A stretch of 64,000 bases of DNA from Undibacterium paludis (GTDB lineage Bacteria > Pseudomonadota > Gammaproteobacteria > Burkholderiales > Burkholderiaceae_D). The translations under genes were made by a program, and so were the position numbers. The stretch spans positions 1 to 64,000 of the forward strand of contig NZ_JAKZHX010000007.1 of assembly GCF_022568815.1 (NCBI RefSeq), given 5' to 3'. Positions 25,983 to 35,917 of the stretch are shown piece by piece. The notes under the pieces are model-generated. The model had not been told where the DNA came from, did not search any database, and saw only the letters and a list, made by a program, of their open reading frames with translations. How positions within the stretch are numbered: the stretch's first letter is position 1; each line of letters starts with the position of its first letter.

Positions 25983-28082
25983 ATGCGCTTGCCGCCACAC
26001 ACAGCAATGCTGACAGCCATATTACTGGCCTTTTCACTAACAGCAAACGCACGCACACAAGTCAATGATGAAGATGATGACCTGAAGGCCATCTACGGTG
26101 ACAAACTGACCGTCAGCATTGCCACCGGCAGCCAGAAACCCTTGCGACTTGCACCAGCCGTCACCAGCGTCATCACTGCTGCCGACATACGCGCCATGGG
26201 CGCCACCGATCTTGACCAGGTCCTGGAAAGCGTGGCCGGTATGCACGTAGAAAGAATCGGCGTCAATTCATTTGCTGCCTATGTCATGCGCGGCATCATC
26301 AACGAACTCAATTCGCAGATATTGGTATTGCAAAATGGCGTACCGATGACGGTACTGTTAACCGGCAACAGGTCACGACTCTGGGCTTCTTACCCCTTGC
26401 AGCATATCTCGCGCATAGAGATCATACGCGGCCCCGGCTCGGCCCTGTATGGTGCTGATGCCTATAGCGGCGTCATTAATATCATCACCAAAACTGCAAA
26501 TGAAATCCAGGGAACAGCGTTTGGGGTCCGCACAGGCACGTTCTCCAGCCGCGACGTCTGGATACAGCATGGCGGCAAAGCAGGCAATGTGGACGTTGCT
26601 GCCTATTTACGGGTAGGTAGAACTGCCGGTAATACGGACGTGATCAGCACCGACGCACAAAGCGGCCTCGATCGCCTGTTCGGTACCCACGCCAGCCTGG
26701 CTCCCGGCCCCATCAATAATGGCCACGATGATATGGATGCCAATCTTGACCTGAGTTACGAAAAATGGCGGATGCGCACCAGCCTCATCATACGTGACAA
26801 CATAGGCACAGGCACTGGAGTTTCTTCTGCGCTTGATCCGTCCGGTAAACTGAAAAGTCAGCGGCTGACGTCGGACCTGTCCTGGAGTGACGGCCATGTC
26901 AGCCAGGACTGGGGGTTGGGTTTCAATATCAGCTATATGCAATACCTGCAACGCCTGCCTGTTCCTCTGACGCTGTACCCGCCCGGAGTCACTTTTCCAA
27001 CCGGCAGTTTTCCGAATGGAATGATAGGTTCACCCAATACTTCAGAGCGGCAGATACGCACTTCAGCGTATGCAGTATATTCAGGCTGGCGTGAACACCA
27101 GTTGCGCGTGGGAGTGGGCCATGACGATCTGGACATGTACGACACTTTTGAATACAAGAATTTCCTGATTACACCGGCAGGTCTGCCGCAACCGGCAGGC
27201 GCAGTTCAGCTCTATACCGGTGCACTCGCCTTTCTTGAACCGCATAAACGCAAAATTGATTATGTGTATATCCAGGATGAGTGGCAACTGGCGCCGGACT
27301 GGAATCTGACAGCAGGACTCAGGCATGACCGCTATTCTGATGTTGGCAGCACCTCCAATCCGCGCATGGCGCTGGTCTGGGAGGCGGCGTATAACCTGAC
27401 CGCCAAACTCATGTACGGCGCTGCCTTCCGTGCACCTTCCTTTGCTGAACTTTACAGCATCAACAACCCCGCCCAGCGCGGCAATCCCACTATCCAGCCT
27501 GAGACTATCAAGACACTGGAAGCAGCCCTGATCTGGCAACCACGCAATGACCTGCAGGCGAAAATCAACGTCTTCCAGTTCAGGATGAAGAACCTGATAC
27601 GCACTGTACCCAATGCAATCAAAGGCACCGGCAGTTCCTATGCAAATACAAATAGCCAGGAAGGACAGGGCGTGGAAACCGAACTGAACTGGCAAGCCAG
27701 TCGCCAGTTGCGGCTGAACGGCAACTACAGCTATCAGCGCAATACCGACCAGACCACCAACCAGGATGCCGGCTATGCACCCCAACACCATTTGTTTGCC
27801 CGCGCCGATTGGCAATTTGCGCAAGACTGGCTATTGAGCCCGCAATTGAACTGGGTGGCAGGACGCAAACGCACCGTGGGTGACCTGCGTCCACCGGTTG
27901 CTGATTACAAGATCCTGGACATCAGCCTGCGCACCACTGCCGGTCGTTGGGAGGTGTCCGGCAGTGTACGCAATCTGCTCAATGCAGATGCCCGTGAACC
28001 CAGCCTTGCGCCAGGCAGCATCCCCAATGACATACCGCTACCAGGCCGCAGCTTTTACCTGCAACTGGTCTACAGAATGTGA
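25983..28082 (+). CDS. TonB-dependent receptor, second of a tandem pair
   Basis: A 699-residue paralogue of the preceding receptor. Both share SIATG, APAVTSVIT-type, RIEIIRGPGSALYGADAYSG and the closing GYAPQHHLFARADWQ-type repeats nearly word for word. The signal peptide ends near TANA. A strong GGGGGAG stands 8 bases before the ATG. The 111-base gap to the first receptor has no terminator, so co-transcription is likely. The pair probably arose by tandem duplication, with divergence mainly in the extracellular loops, which suggests related but different ligands (inference). Confidence 0.9.
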   Translation: MRLPPHTAMLTAILLAFSLTANARTQVNDEDDDLKAIYGDKLTVSIATGSQKPLRLAPAVTSVITAADIRAMGATDLDQVLESVAGMHVERIGVNSFAAYVMRGIINELNSQILVLQNGVPMTVLLTGNRSRLWASYPLQHISRIEIIRGPGSALYGADAYSGVINIITKTANEIQGTAFGVRTGTFSSRDVWIQHGGKAGNVDVAAYLRVGRTAGNTDVISTDAQSGLDRLFGTHASLAPGPINNGHDDMDANLDLSYEKWRMRTSLIIRDNIGTGTGVSSALDPSGKLKSQRLTSDLSWSDGHVSQDWGLGFNISYMQYLQRLPVPLTLYPPGVTFPTGSFPNGMIGSPNTSERQIRTSAYAVYSGWREHQLRVGVGHDDLDMYDTFEYKNFLITPAGLPQPAGAVQLYTGALAFLEPHKRKIDYVYIQDEWQLAPDWNLTAGLRHDRYSDVGSTSNPRMALVWEAAYNLTAKLMYGAAFRAPSFAELYSINNPAQRGNPTIQPETIKTLEAALIWQPRNDLQAKINVFQFRMKNLIRTVPNAIKGTGSSYANTNSQEGQGVETELNWQASRQLRLNGNYSYQRNTDQTTNQDAGYAPQHHLFARADWQFAQDWLLSPQLNWVAGRKRTVGDLRPPVADYKILDISLRTTAGRWEVSGSVRNLLNADAREPSLAPGSIPNDIPLPGRSFYLQLVYRM

Positions 28083-28113
28083 ATGGAAATGTGAAACTGC
28101 ACGATGCAGCAGA

Positions 28114-28734
28114 TTAACTGCGGCGTGAAGCCAGCAGGCCAAGGCCAGCCGTTGCCAGCAAGGCAGAGCAACTGCGATTAAACAGGCGCTTGCCACGTGG
28201 CTCGGCAAACCAGCGGCGCATGTGCACCCCCATATAGGCATAGAGAATGATCGCTATCCATTCCAGCACCAGAAAAGCTGCTCCCAGAATGGCAAATTGC
28301 ATGGCAGCCGGTTCTTCCGGGTTGACGAACTGCGGCAAGAAAGCCGTAAATATCAGGATAGCCTTGGGATTGCCAATGGCCACCAGAAATTCCTGTCTGC
28401 CCAGTGCCAGCAAACCCAGGCTCGGTGCCGTCACTTCGGCCTGCTGGCTGGTGTCGCTACGCCATAATTGCCATGCCAGGAACAACAGATAAACACCACC
28501 TCCCAGCTTGATCATGGTGAACAATAGTTCAGAGGTATGCAGTACCGCAGCCAGGCCGACCGAAGCCAGTGCCAGCATCAGTGCAAATGCCAGCAGACGT
28601 CCCACGCCCGCAACACAAGAAATGCGCAAACCATAACGCGTGGCATTGCTGAGCGACAGTAAATTGTTTGGCCCTGGCGCCATATTCAGGGCAAAGCAGG
28701 CGGGAACGAAGAGTAAAAGACTGGCGATATTCAC
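28114..28734 (-). CDS. LysE family amino-acid exporter (RhtB-like)
   Basis: A 206-residue inner-membrane protein with about six hydrophobic segments. The family signature NMAPGPNNLLSLSNATRYG lies near residues 16-34. LysE/RhtB proteins export amino acids such as homoserine, threonine or lysine using the proton gradient. The start is a GTG at 28734, chosen because AAGGA lies 8 bases upstream; a GTG five codons earlier lacks a site. It is convergent with the tandem receptors and divergent from an AraC-type gene. Confidence 0.85.
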   Translation of the reverse strand: MNIASLLLFVPACFALNMAPGPNNLLSLSNATRYGLRISCVAGVGRLLAFALMLALASVGLAAVLHTSELLFTMIKLGGGVYLLFLAWQLWRSDTSQQAEVTAPSLGLLALGRQEFLVAIGNPKAILIFTAFLPQFVNPEEPAAMQFAILGAAFLVLEWIAIILYAYMGVHMRRWFAEPRGKRLFNRSCSALLATAGLGLLASRRS

Positions 28735-28880
28735 GATATATCCTTGCACTAGCTGGTTTGGTTACTGACAATTTTTCCACAGATCAGACATCGAGGCAGA
28801 TTAAATAGTACAGCACCCACCCTGTTTAGGTAAAATGCCAGCCATTAAGTTCAGTCGTCACTACAAAAGTACTTACTATC

Positions 28881-29738
28881 TTGAGTAATCCTGTCGTCTA
28901 CCACCTCTTCCCGCCCCATCCCAAACTGTCAGCATTGCTCATGCATGTGCTGGTTGTGGAATTAGATGACCATGAAGTCTTGTTACCTGCCACTCTCTGC
29001 CCTTCCATTATGTTGTTCGCAAGCGGTGGCGCAACGCTGATTCAGGATGACCGCAGTGAGCTCGCTGTGGAAAAATTTTTTCTGCGCGGCCCCATGATGA
29101 CTCCATCACTGGTGCGCTATGCTCCCAGGACCCTCACGGTGTCGGTCTGTTTTCGCCCTGGCATGTTGCAGCAAGCCATGGGCATCAAGGTTGCCGGTAT
29201 GACTGGCACAGCTTTGAACTTTCATGACCTGGTCGATCAAGACAAGGTGAATCGTTTTCTGCTTGCAATCGACAATCAGACTGACATTCAACAGATAGTC
29301 GCCATGTTCCAGGATTTTTTACTGACAATACTTGATCACCGGCCACAAAGCAGTCTTGGTGCAGCCTTCCTGGCAGCACACAAGAAAATCTTCTTCCCTC
29401 TGCTGGAATTGACTGAATACTTCGGCATAGGGGAAAGGCAGCTGGAAAGACGGGTGCGTGACAATTTTGGCGTCACCTTGCGTGACGTGAGACGCATCGT
29501 CAGATTCGGCTTTTCCTTACCGCATATCATCAAACCTGGCCTGGCTTGGGGTGACCTGACCCAGATCGCCCAGGACACCGGTTACTACGATCAGGCACAC
29601 ATGCACAGGGAATATGTGGAACTGGCCGGCATACCACCAGACCAGCTCAGGCAAAAAATCGCCAGCCAGGACCAGTCTTTCTGGATTTACCGTATGCCGG
29701 GTGAGGACTTTGTCAAAGCTTTTATCCTCGTGGATTGA
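28881..29738 (+). CDS. AraC-family transcriptional regulator
   Basis: A protein of about 285 residues. The N-terminal half resembles the DUF6597-type sensory domain (PPHPKLSALL, LRGPMMTPSLVRY). The C-terminal half is a divergent AraC helix-turn-helix, with LLELTEYFGIGERQLERRVRDNFGVTLRDVRRIVRF in place of helix one and LTQIAQDTGYYDQAHMHREY as the second. The start is a TTG at 28881 without a visible ribosome site, so it is uncertain. It lies 88 bases upstream of a PF10118-type gene on the same strand and may regulate it. Confidence 0.75.
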   Translation: MSNPVVYHLFPPHPKLSALLMHVLVVELDDHEVLLPATLCPSIMLFASGGATLIQDDRSELAVEKFFLRGPMMTPSLVRYAPRTLTVSVCFRPGMLQQAMGIKVAGMTGTALNFHDLVDQDKVNRFLLAIDNQTDIQQIVAMFQDFLLTILDHRPQSSLGAAFLAAHKKIFFPLLELTEYFGIGERQLERRVRDNFGVTLRDVRRIVRFGFSLPHIIKPGLAWGDLTQIAQDTGYYDQAHMHREYVELAGIPPDQLRQKIASQDQSFWIYRMPGEDFVKAFILVD

Positions 29739-29826
29739 CGGGTCGGTACAAATTTGACGGCTTGGTACAAGTAGATATCGGTTTGACCCGCTAGACTGGT
29801 TTCCATCAACAATCATGGAAGCCCGT

Positions 29827-30681
29827 ATGAGTCACGCTAAAGGAATGGATAGAACTTCCCGCACATTGCAAGTCAGGCAGTTGAAAATCGATTTTTCACA
29901 TGGTTTTTCCCGTCGCTGGCTGGGTGGCGATGCTTTCCGCACGCAATTATTCAATGCTCAGTCCTTCAGTTTCCCTATCGGCGAGCAATATTTTATCGAC
30001 AGTGTCCGTGCAGCACTGCCACTGCTGACAGACGAAGCCCTGAAGGCCGAAGTGAAAGGCTTCATCGGCCAGGAAGCAAGTCACCGCCATCTCCACACGC
30101 AATTCAATGCACAATTGAATGCCCAGGGTCTGAGCTATTTGATTGAGCCTTTTGTATCCTGGCGCGTTCGCAGTGCGGCCCGCTTAAGTGTCAAAAGCAA
30201 CCTGGCCATCACCATGGCATACGAACATTTCACCGCCATTTTTTCTGATGCCTGCCTGAGTGAAACATCCTGGATTGCTGATGCAGAAGAACCTTTGAAA
30301 ACCCTGTGGACCTGGCACTCGATAGAAGAGACAGAACACAAATCAGTCGCTTTTGATGTCTACCACGCAATTGGTGGTGGCTACGTCGCCAGGATAGCCT
30401 GGTTCATCTATGTCAGCCTTTTGTTTGCCTTCGACACTACTGTGCAAACCTTGCATTGCCTGTATCGTGCTGGCGAGTTATTTAAACCAGCAACCTGGTG
30501 GCAAGGGCTCCGGTACTGCCTGCGCCCGCGTGGTCTGATCTGGTTTACCCTGCCCCACTACCTGGCCTATTTCAAACCTGGCTTCAAACCCTGGGATCGT
30601 GATAATTTACATCTGACTACACATTGGCTGACAGAACAGGCCGGCAACTATAGGGCACTGGGAAGACCAACTGAATCATAA
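29827..30681 (+). CDS. Metal-dependent hydrolase-like protein (PF10118 family)
   Basis: A 284-residue, mostly helical protein. Histidine and glutamate pairs typical of ferritin-like metal centres are visible: GQEASHRHLHT (about 80-90), AYEHFTAIF, and SIEETEHKSVAFDVY. This agrees with the family annotated as predicted metal-dependent hydrolase PF10118; its reaction is unproven. One or two hydrophobic stretches near residues 190-210 may associate with the membrane. The ATG at 29827 is preferred over 29815 because GGAAG precedes it by six bases. The upstream AraC gene is the likely regulator. Confidence 0.78.
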   Translation: MSHAKGMDRTSRTLQVRQLKIDFSHGFSRRWLGGDAFRTQLFNAQSFSFPIGEQYFIDSVRAALPLLTDEALKAEVKGFIGQEASHRHLHTQFNAQLNAQGLSYLIEPFVSWRVRSAARLSVKSNLAITMAYEHFTAIFSDACLSETSWIADAEEPLKTLWTWHSIEETEHKSVAFDVYHAIGGGYVARIAWFIYVSLLFAFDTTVQTLHCLYRAGELFKPATWWQGLRYCLRPRGLIWFTLPHYLAYFKPGFKPWDRDNLHLTTHWLTEQAGNYRALGRPTES

Positions 30682-30918
30682 AAGAAAAAAACATCGTTAT
30701 TTGTTTCATGTTAGTGCACCAAAATCGATTTTGATTTGCTGGCGATACTGACGAATGTCTATTCCTACAGCATGGTTTCCAAGTAGCGTCGATACCCGGT
30801 CTGTGAACAATAATCAACCTTCTATAGGATTGATTTTCTGTAGTGCAAGGCTCGTGCTGTCGTTTTGACTTCCATATTGACCGATGCTGGAGTCGGGTCA
30901 TACCCGTGTTGCTCAAAT
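30682..30918. other. Gap between convergent genes with one imperfect hairpin
   Basis: A 237-base gap between convergent transcripts. An imperfect hairpin AATCAACCT (30812-30820) / AGGATTGATT (30826-30835) may end one of them. Nothing else is visible. Confidence 0.35.
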
Positions 30919-31599
30919 TTATACGACACGACCATCTACCAATTCAATGATGCGGTCGCAACGCCGAGCCAAGTCCATATTATGCGTCACCATCAGGAAG
31001 GTAGTGCCATTCTCGACATTCAACCGGCGCATCAATTCAAAAATCGCGTCTGTCGATTTGGTGTCAAGATTTCCAGTGGGTTCGTCAGCAAGTATCAGCG
31101 GCGGATTCAAGGCCAATGCACGGGCAATGGCGACTCTTTGCTGCTGACCACCTGACATGGTTCCAACCATACTGTTCTTCCATTGCTCCAGGTCCACTTG
31201 TGCGAGTAGCGCCTCTGCCCGTTGACGCATATTAATATCAGCATGACCTTTTTGCATCATCATTGGAATCATGACGTTTTCTGTGGCGGTAAAGGCACTC
31301 AATAAATAATGAGCCTGAAACACAAAACCAATCGCAGCACCGCGCAGATGCGTAAGCGCTGCATCATTCATCGTACTGGTTTCTTTGCCTGTCAAATACA
31401 GTAAGCCACTACTTGGTCTGTCCAGAAGACCGATGATATTAAGCAGAGTGCTTTTCCCAGAGCCTGATGGCCCAATCAAGGCGACGAACTCCCCTTTCCC
31501 AATATCTATCTGTATATCATGTAAAACCTGTGTTTCTGCAGGAGTCCCCAGCCCATAGGACTTATTGAGCATCTCCAGACGTAACAAGGATTCAGCCAC
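30919..31599 (-). CDS. ABC transporter ATP-binding protein (MacB/LolD-type exporter)
   Basis: A 226-residue ATPase subunit with a complete set of motifs: Walker [11 protein letters not shown]-loop FVFQAHYLL, signature [15 protein letters not shown], Walker [13 protein letters not shown] and H-loop VTHN. The length and signature match the LolD/MacB/FtsE branch, which pairs with FtsX-fold permeases. Its start overlaps the end of the permease gene by 8 bases, showing translational coupling. It powers the adaptor-permease pair encoded just upstream. Confidence 0.93.
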   Translation of the reverse strand: MAESLLRLEMLNKSYGLGTPAETQVLHDIQIDIGKGEFVALIGPSGSGKSTLLNIIGLLDRPSSGLLYLTGKETSTMNDAALTHLRGAAIGFVFQAHYLLSAFTATENVMIPMMMQKGHADINMRQRAEALLAQVDLEQWKNSMVGTMSGGQQQRVAIARALALNPPLILADEPTGNLDTKSTDAIFELMRRLNVENGTTFLMVTHNMDLARRCDRIIELVDGRVV

Positions 31600-32821
31600 G
31601 GATTGCCACCACGGGATCTAATCGGGATGCACGTAAAGCAGGGGTGACAGCAGCCAACAAACCTGTCAGCGTGGCGATCACCGCACTCCAAAAAAATAGA
31701 GTAAAGTCCATACTGATAGGGAACATAGGTGTGCCGTCCGGATTTTTGGCGATCACCCTCCATGCGGCCAGCAAACCCGTAGCAAGCGTGGAACCGACCA
31801 GAGAGCCAAGCAAACCAACCACTGCACCTTGTATCAGGAAAATCCTTAGTACCTGCCTGCGGGTTCCGCCCATAGCGCGGAGGATGCCAATCTCCTTTTG
31901 GCGCTGTACGACCGAAACCACCAGGACGCTGGCGATACCTGCTGCTACCGACAACGCCACAAAGATACGTATGAGCAGACTGGAGTATGTTTGCGCACGC
32001 ATCCCCAGGAAAAACTGATTATTATTCGCTATCCAGCTCATGGCTGTCAGACCCGTCGCATTCGCGATCAATTGAGCAATCGCTTCCGCCAAGTATGGAT
32101 CTTGTACTGTCAAGTCTATTCCAGAGACACCACCAGTCATGCCAAGCAGATTTTGTGCAGTCGATAGCAGGACAAATACCGTTCGTTGATTTGCTCCACG
32201 ACTACCCAGATCAAAGATACCTGCAATATTCAGATTCAGGCTGGCACCTGCTGCACTGGTCACACGCAGTTTGTCACCAAGTTGCACCCCCATATCCTCT
32301 GCCAGTTGCATGCCGATGATCATGTCTGTATTAGTCATGCGAAAACTTCCGGCGATCATTTTCTCCGGCAAGGGCACGATCTTGATGTATGCATCCGGCT
32401 CAATACCTATCAGCGAAATAGCCTGAGTAGCACTGCCACGTACAACCAGGGCAGGTCCGGAAGCGCTTGGAGACACCGCTATAACGTCACTACGTGCACG
32501 CATCTGGTCACGGACTTTTTGCCATTGATCAATGGTATTCATCCGTTGCGACGGTTTTTGTATCGTAGCAGCGATGGTTTCCTGTCCATTGAGCTTCAAT
32601 ACGGGCGTGGCCTGTTGTTTGGGTCTCTCGAGGGTGATATGGGGTTGCGAACTCAGTACACGTTTAAACAAGTTGCCCTGCATGCCAGACAATAACGCTG
32701 ACATAAAGACGATAACCCCTACACCAATTGCCACTCCCAAAATAATGAAAATGGATTGCATGCGTCCTTCACGCAAAAAACGCATGGCAACTATCCATTC
32801 AAATGGGAAGATGCTATTCAT
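31592..32821 (-). CDS. ABC transporter permease, FtsX/MacB-like
   Basis: A 409-residue inner-membrane protein. One N-terminal membrane helix (about 20-45) is followed by a large periplasmic domain (MacB_PCD-like, about 46-270) and three C-terminal helices, with the FtsX motif [20 protein letters not shown] and the terminal [15 protein letters not shown]. The adaptor stop TAG overlaps a possible GTG start; the ATG one codon on (32821) is preferred. It works with the adjacent ATPase and adaptor in a tripartite exporter. Confidence 0.92.
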   Translation of the reverse strand: MNSIFPFEWIVAMRFLREGRMQSIFIILGVAIGVGVIVFMSALLSGMQGNLFKRVLSSQPHITLERPKQQATPVLKLNGQETIAATIQKPSQRMNTIDQWQKVRDQMRARSDVIAVSPSASGPALVVRGSATQAISLIGIEPDAYIKIVPLPEKMIAGSFRMTNTDMIIGMQLAEDMGVQLGDKLRVTSAAGASLNLNIAGIFDLGSRGANQRTVFVLLSTAQNLLGMTGGVSGIDLTVQDPYLAEAIAQLIANATGLTAMSWIANNNQFFLGMRAQTYSSLLIRIFVALSVAAGIASVLVVSVVQRQKEIGILRAMGGTRRQVLRIFLIQGAVVGLLGSLVGSTLATGLLAAWRVIAKNPDGTPMFPISMDFTLFFWSAVIATLTGLLAAVTPALRASRLDPVVAIRG

Positions 32822-32823
32822 CA

Positions 32824-34089
32824 CTAACCGCCACTTTGGGCACTCCTGGCCTGAGCTGCACCACCACGTTGCAAGTCTGCCCGTGCCCGCTTGCCCTCCT
32901 GTACTGCCATACCGGTCGCCGGCAACACCATATCCTGCTCGCTCAGGCCAGACAAAATCTCTACAGATTTATCACCGCGCACACCAACACTGATCGCACG
33001 ACGTTCTGCTTTGCCTTTATTGATAAGCATGACCCAGGGTGAAGTCGCTACATCATGGATAGCTTCAGCGCTGAGAGACAGTGTGTCTTTCCGCCGCGCC
33101 ACTTCAATCTCCACCGACACAGTCATATCCTGCTTTAAATAAGAAGGGGGATTAGGCACATTCAGTTTCACATCGACTGAACCACGTTGAGCGTTGACAG
33201 CTGGATTAATGAACGTCAGCTCTGCAGGAAACTTCTGCCCTGGGTAAGCATCTGCCGTCGCCACTGCAGATTGCCCCAATTGCATATAACGCAAATTTTT
33301 TTCATCTATCTGTATCAGCAACTGTGTCAATCCCACAGGTGACAAGACCATCAGGACCTTGCCTGGCTGAACCGTATCCCCTCTTTCAACATCGCGTGAA
33401 ATCAAGGTTCCGTCTGCAATAGCCCTGATCTGGGTATGCTGCAGTTTTGCTTGCGCAGATTTTTGATTGGCCCTGGCTTGATCCAGTGCTGCAAGCGCCA
33501 ATTGAAAGTCGCTACCTGTCGGCTGGGAGGACTGTTCCTGCAACTTTACACTATCAACCTGGCTACGCGCTATGTCCAGGTTACGCTTGGCTTCATCCAG
33601 TTGAGCCTGTCCGACGAAACCTTGCGCTACCAACTCTCTGGTGCGCTCAAATTGCTTTTGTACATTTGTGACATTGACTTGGGCCTGTTGCAGAGCTTGC
33701 TCCGCAAGCGGCTGGGTCAGTTCCTGAATTTGCCTGAGTTTTATTTCAGCCTGGCGCACATTTGCATTGGCCAGTTCAAGTGCCGCTTTTTCATCGGCAC
33801 CATCGAGTTCGATCAGCAAATCACCGGCCTTGACGGTTTGCCCCTCCTTGACCGGTACCGATGCCACCAAGCCTGTAACCTGCGCTCCTATATCTACCCT
33901 GGCAGGTGTCTCTACACGACCGCTGGCGACCACTGTCTGAACCAGCTCACCGCGTTTTGCCTGGAAGACCCTGGATTTACTGCCAAACAAAAGGGGTGTG
34001 GCAAAATAAGCAACGAACACGAATGAGACTGCTAAAACAGCCGCTTTGATCAATCTGGATTTGGTCAGGAATCCATGCGTTTCTGCCAT
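32824..34089 (-). CDS. Periplasmic adaptor protein of an ABC exporter (MacA/HlyD family)
   Basis: A 421-residue membrane fusion protein. One N-terminal helix anchors it in the inner membrane. A barrel-sandwich lipoyl half (RVDIGAQVTGLVASVPVKEGQTVKAGDLL) is followed by an alpha-hairpin (about 105-190, rich in Q/A/E) and a second lipoyl half (ADGTLISRDVERGDTVQPGKVL). Such adaptors link an FtsX-type permease to TolC. The start at 34089 has AAAGG at good spacing; an ATG one codon earlier is possible. Confidence 0.92.
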   Translation of the reverse strand: MAETHGFLTKSRLIKAAVLAVSFVFVAYFATPLLFGSKSRVFQAKRGELVQTVVASGRVETPARVDIGAQVTGLVASVPVKEGQTVKAGDLLIELDGADEKAALELANANVRQAEIKLRQIQELTQPLAEQALQQAQVNVTNVQKQFERTRELVAQGFVGQAQLDEAKRNLDIARSQVDSVKLQEQSSQPTGSDFQLALAALDQARANQKSAQAKLQHTQIRAIADGTLISRDVERGDTVQPGKVLMVLSPVGLTQLLIQIDEKNLRYMQLGQSAVATADAYPGQKFPAELTFINPAVNAQRGSVDVKLNVPNPPSYLKQDMTVSVEIEVARRKDTLSLSAEAIHDVATSPWVMLINKGKAERRAISVGVRGDKSVEILSGLSEQDMVLPATGMAVQEGKRARADLQRGGAAQARSAQSGG

Positions 34090-34171
34090 CATCAAGCCTT
34101 TCTTACCAGAGCCAAACAGACCAAGTTTGATGGCCTTGGATTATTTTGGCTTGATTTAAAGCAAGCAATAA

Positions 34172-34203
34172 CAAAAAAGCCCGCCAACAAGCGAGCTTTT
34201 TTG
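34172..34203. terminator. Terminator after tolC
   Basis: Stem CAAAAAAGCCCGC (34172-34184) pairs with GCGAGCTTTTTTG (34191-34203) with one mismatch, and T-tracts serve both directions. It lies 15 bases past the tolC stop, so the downstream ABC exporter genes probably need their own promoter in the 82 bases 34090-34171. Confidence 0.85.
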
Positions 34204-34218
34204 TTGATTTCAACAATC

Positions 34219-35544
34219 TTAATGTTGCAGCAAGGCATTCACTTCAGCCAGATCATCCTCTTTCAAAGTACCTGCCGCAGATTTCAGGCGCAAGCCGTTC
34301 AAAATAGTGTCGTAGCGTGCTTTCGCCAGGGTCTGACGTGTGGTGTACAACTGTTGCTGTGCATTAAGCACGTCGATATTGATACGTACACCTACCTGGT
34401 AACCGAGCTTGTTAGAGTCCAGCGCCGACTGACTGGAAATTTCTGCCGCTTCGTACGCTTTCACCTGGGCCAGGCCGGAATTCACACCAACGAAAGCCTG
34501 ACGCGCACCTTGTGCAGCAGTACGGCGAGCGTTTTCATAATCATTACGCGCCTTGTCTTCAAGCGCTATCGACTCCTTGACGCGACTGTCGACTGAAAAG
34601 CCTGAGAAGATCGGGATATTCCATTGCACACCGATCGTAGTCGGTTTAATGACGCCGGCGCCATTCGGATTGGTGGCGCCAGAATTGGATGTACGGCCAG
34701 TGCTGGCAACCAGATCGACTGTAGGATAATGGCCGGCGCGATTCTTTTCAATATCACGCTTGGCTATTTCAACAGCAACCTGTGACGCTACCACGCCGAA
34801 GTTCTGTTTTTCTGCTGAGGATACCCAGTCATCAACCTGCGCAGGTTGCGGGCTGCTCAGTTTGACACCCGGTTGCAACGAGGCCAGGTCACCTGCTTCT
34901 TTGGCGATGATTTGCTGCAAGGCTGCACGCTTGACTTGCAGATCGCTCTGCCCGGCAAATTCCTGTGCTGTCACCAGGTCATAACGTGCCTGGGCTTCGT
35001 GCGTGTCAGTGATGGTCGATGTACCCACTTCAAAATTACGCTTGGCAGAAGCCAGTTGTTCGGAAATGGCGCTTTTTTGCGCACGCAGGGTTTCCAGCGT
35101 ATCCTGCGCTGCCAGCACATCAAAATAGGCTTGCGCAACACGGACGATCAAGTCCTGTCTGGCTTGCTCAAACTGTGCTTCACTGACCAGCAGGGACAAT
35201 TTGCTTTGTTCATACTGTTGCCAGTTACCCCAGTTGAACAAGGGTTGCGACAATCCCAGAGTCCAGGTATTGGTGACACCTTTCCCGGTACGGGTGCCAG
35301 GCAAAACATCGTTTTCCACGTCTGTACTTGATTTGGTGTTACTACCTTTCAGAGCAATACCTGGCAACAGTGCCGCACGGCCCTGCACCGGTTTTTCCCG
35401 GCCGGCTATCAACGAGGCACGTGCACTTGCATACTGCGCATCATTTGCCAAAGCATCCTTATAGATTTGCAGCAAATCCGTGGCGTTTGCATTCAGAGAA
35501 AGGAAGGCACTGGCAAGCAGTGTGGCAAGAATGGGATTACGCAT
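34219..35544 (-). CDS. tolC: TolC-family outer-membrane efflux channel
   Basis: A 441-residue outer-membrane factor with a signal peptide ending NANA. Two homologous halves each carry long coiled-coil helices: LFNWGNWQQYEQSKLSLLVSEAQ with AYFDVLAAQDTLETLRAQ, and VDSRVKESIALEDKARNDYENARR with QRSL-type ends. GYQVGVRINIDVLNAQQQLYTTRQ near the C-terminus is the TolC signature. It lies between an RND system and an ABC exporter and may serve both. GGAG lies 8 bases before the ATG. Confidence 0.93.
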   Translation of the reverse strand: MRNPILATLLASAFLSLNANATDLLQIYKDALANDAQYASARASLIAGREKPVQGRAALLPGIALKGSNTKSSTDVENDVLPGTRTGKGVTNTWTLGLSQPLFNWGNWQQYEQSKLSLLVSEAQFEQARQDLIVRVAQAYFDVLAAQDTLETLRAQKSAISEQLASAKRNFEVGTSTITDTHEAQARYDLVTAQEFAGQSDLQVKRAALQQIIAKEAGDLASLQPGVKLSSPQPAQVDDWVSSAEKQNFGVVASQVAVEIAKRDIEKNRAGHYPTVDLVASTGRTSNSGATNPNGAGVIKPTTIGVQWNIPIFSGFSVDSRVKESIALEDKARNDYENARRTAAQGARQAFVGVNSGLAQVKAYEAAEISSQSALDSNKLGYQVGVRINIDVLNAQQQLYTTRQTLAKARYDTILNGLRLKSAAGTLKEDDLAEVNALLQH

Positions 35545-35567
35545 GTAAGGCTCCGAAAAAAATTAAA

Positions 35568-35891
35568 TTAATAAGTGGGCATACCAGGATCAACTTGCTG
35601 TGCCCATGCATGCACACCACCAGTCAAGTTGATCGTCTGGGTAAAGCCCTGACGTTCCAAAAAATTTGCTACCTGCATACTGCGCCCACCGTGATGACAA
35701 ATGCAGACAATCACGTCGTCGGGTTCCAGCTCCTGAAACCTGGCTGGCACCGTTTGCATGGGCATCAATTGCACACCCTCGATATGACAGGTTTCATACT
35801 CCCAAGGTTCCCGCACGTCCAGCAAAACCGGCGGTTTTTTACTACTATCGTTCAACCATTGCGCCAACTCTGCGGCAGTAATATGTTGCAT
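35568..35891 (-). CDS. Rhodanese-like sulfurtransferase domain protein
   Basis: A 107-residue single rhodanese domain. VLLDVREPWEYETCHIEG is the CH2A-type entry motif and ICHHGGRS holds the active-site loop, with catalytic cysteine C65. Rhodaneses carry sulfane sulfur as a cysteine persulfide. The Pcm-rhodanese-tolC order is common in Burkholderiales. It lies 23 bases upstream of tolC and 26 bases after the methyltransferase, so it is part of one operon. Confidence 0.92.
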   Translation of the reverse strand: MQHITAAELAQWLNDSSKKPPVLLDVREPWEYETCHIEGVQLMPMQTVPARFQELEPDDVIVCICHHGGRSMQVANFLERQGFTQTINLTGGVHAWAQQVDPGMPTY

Positions 35892-35917
35892 GGCAAGCCG
35901 TCCGTTTCTTCTCTGGA

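Noticed and set aside
27081-27824. A 247-codon minus-strand frame within the second tandem TBDR
   Set aside because: Antisense shadow of a well supported receptor gene.
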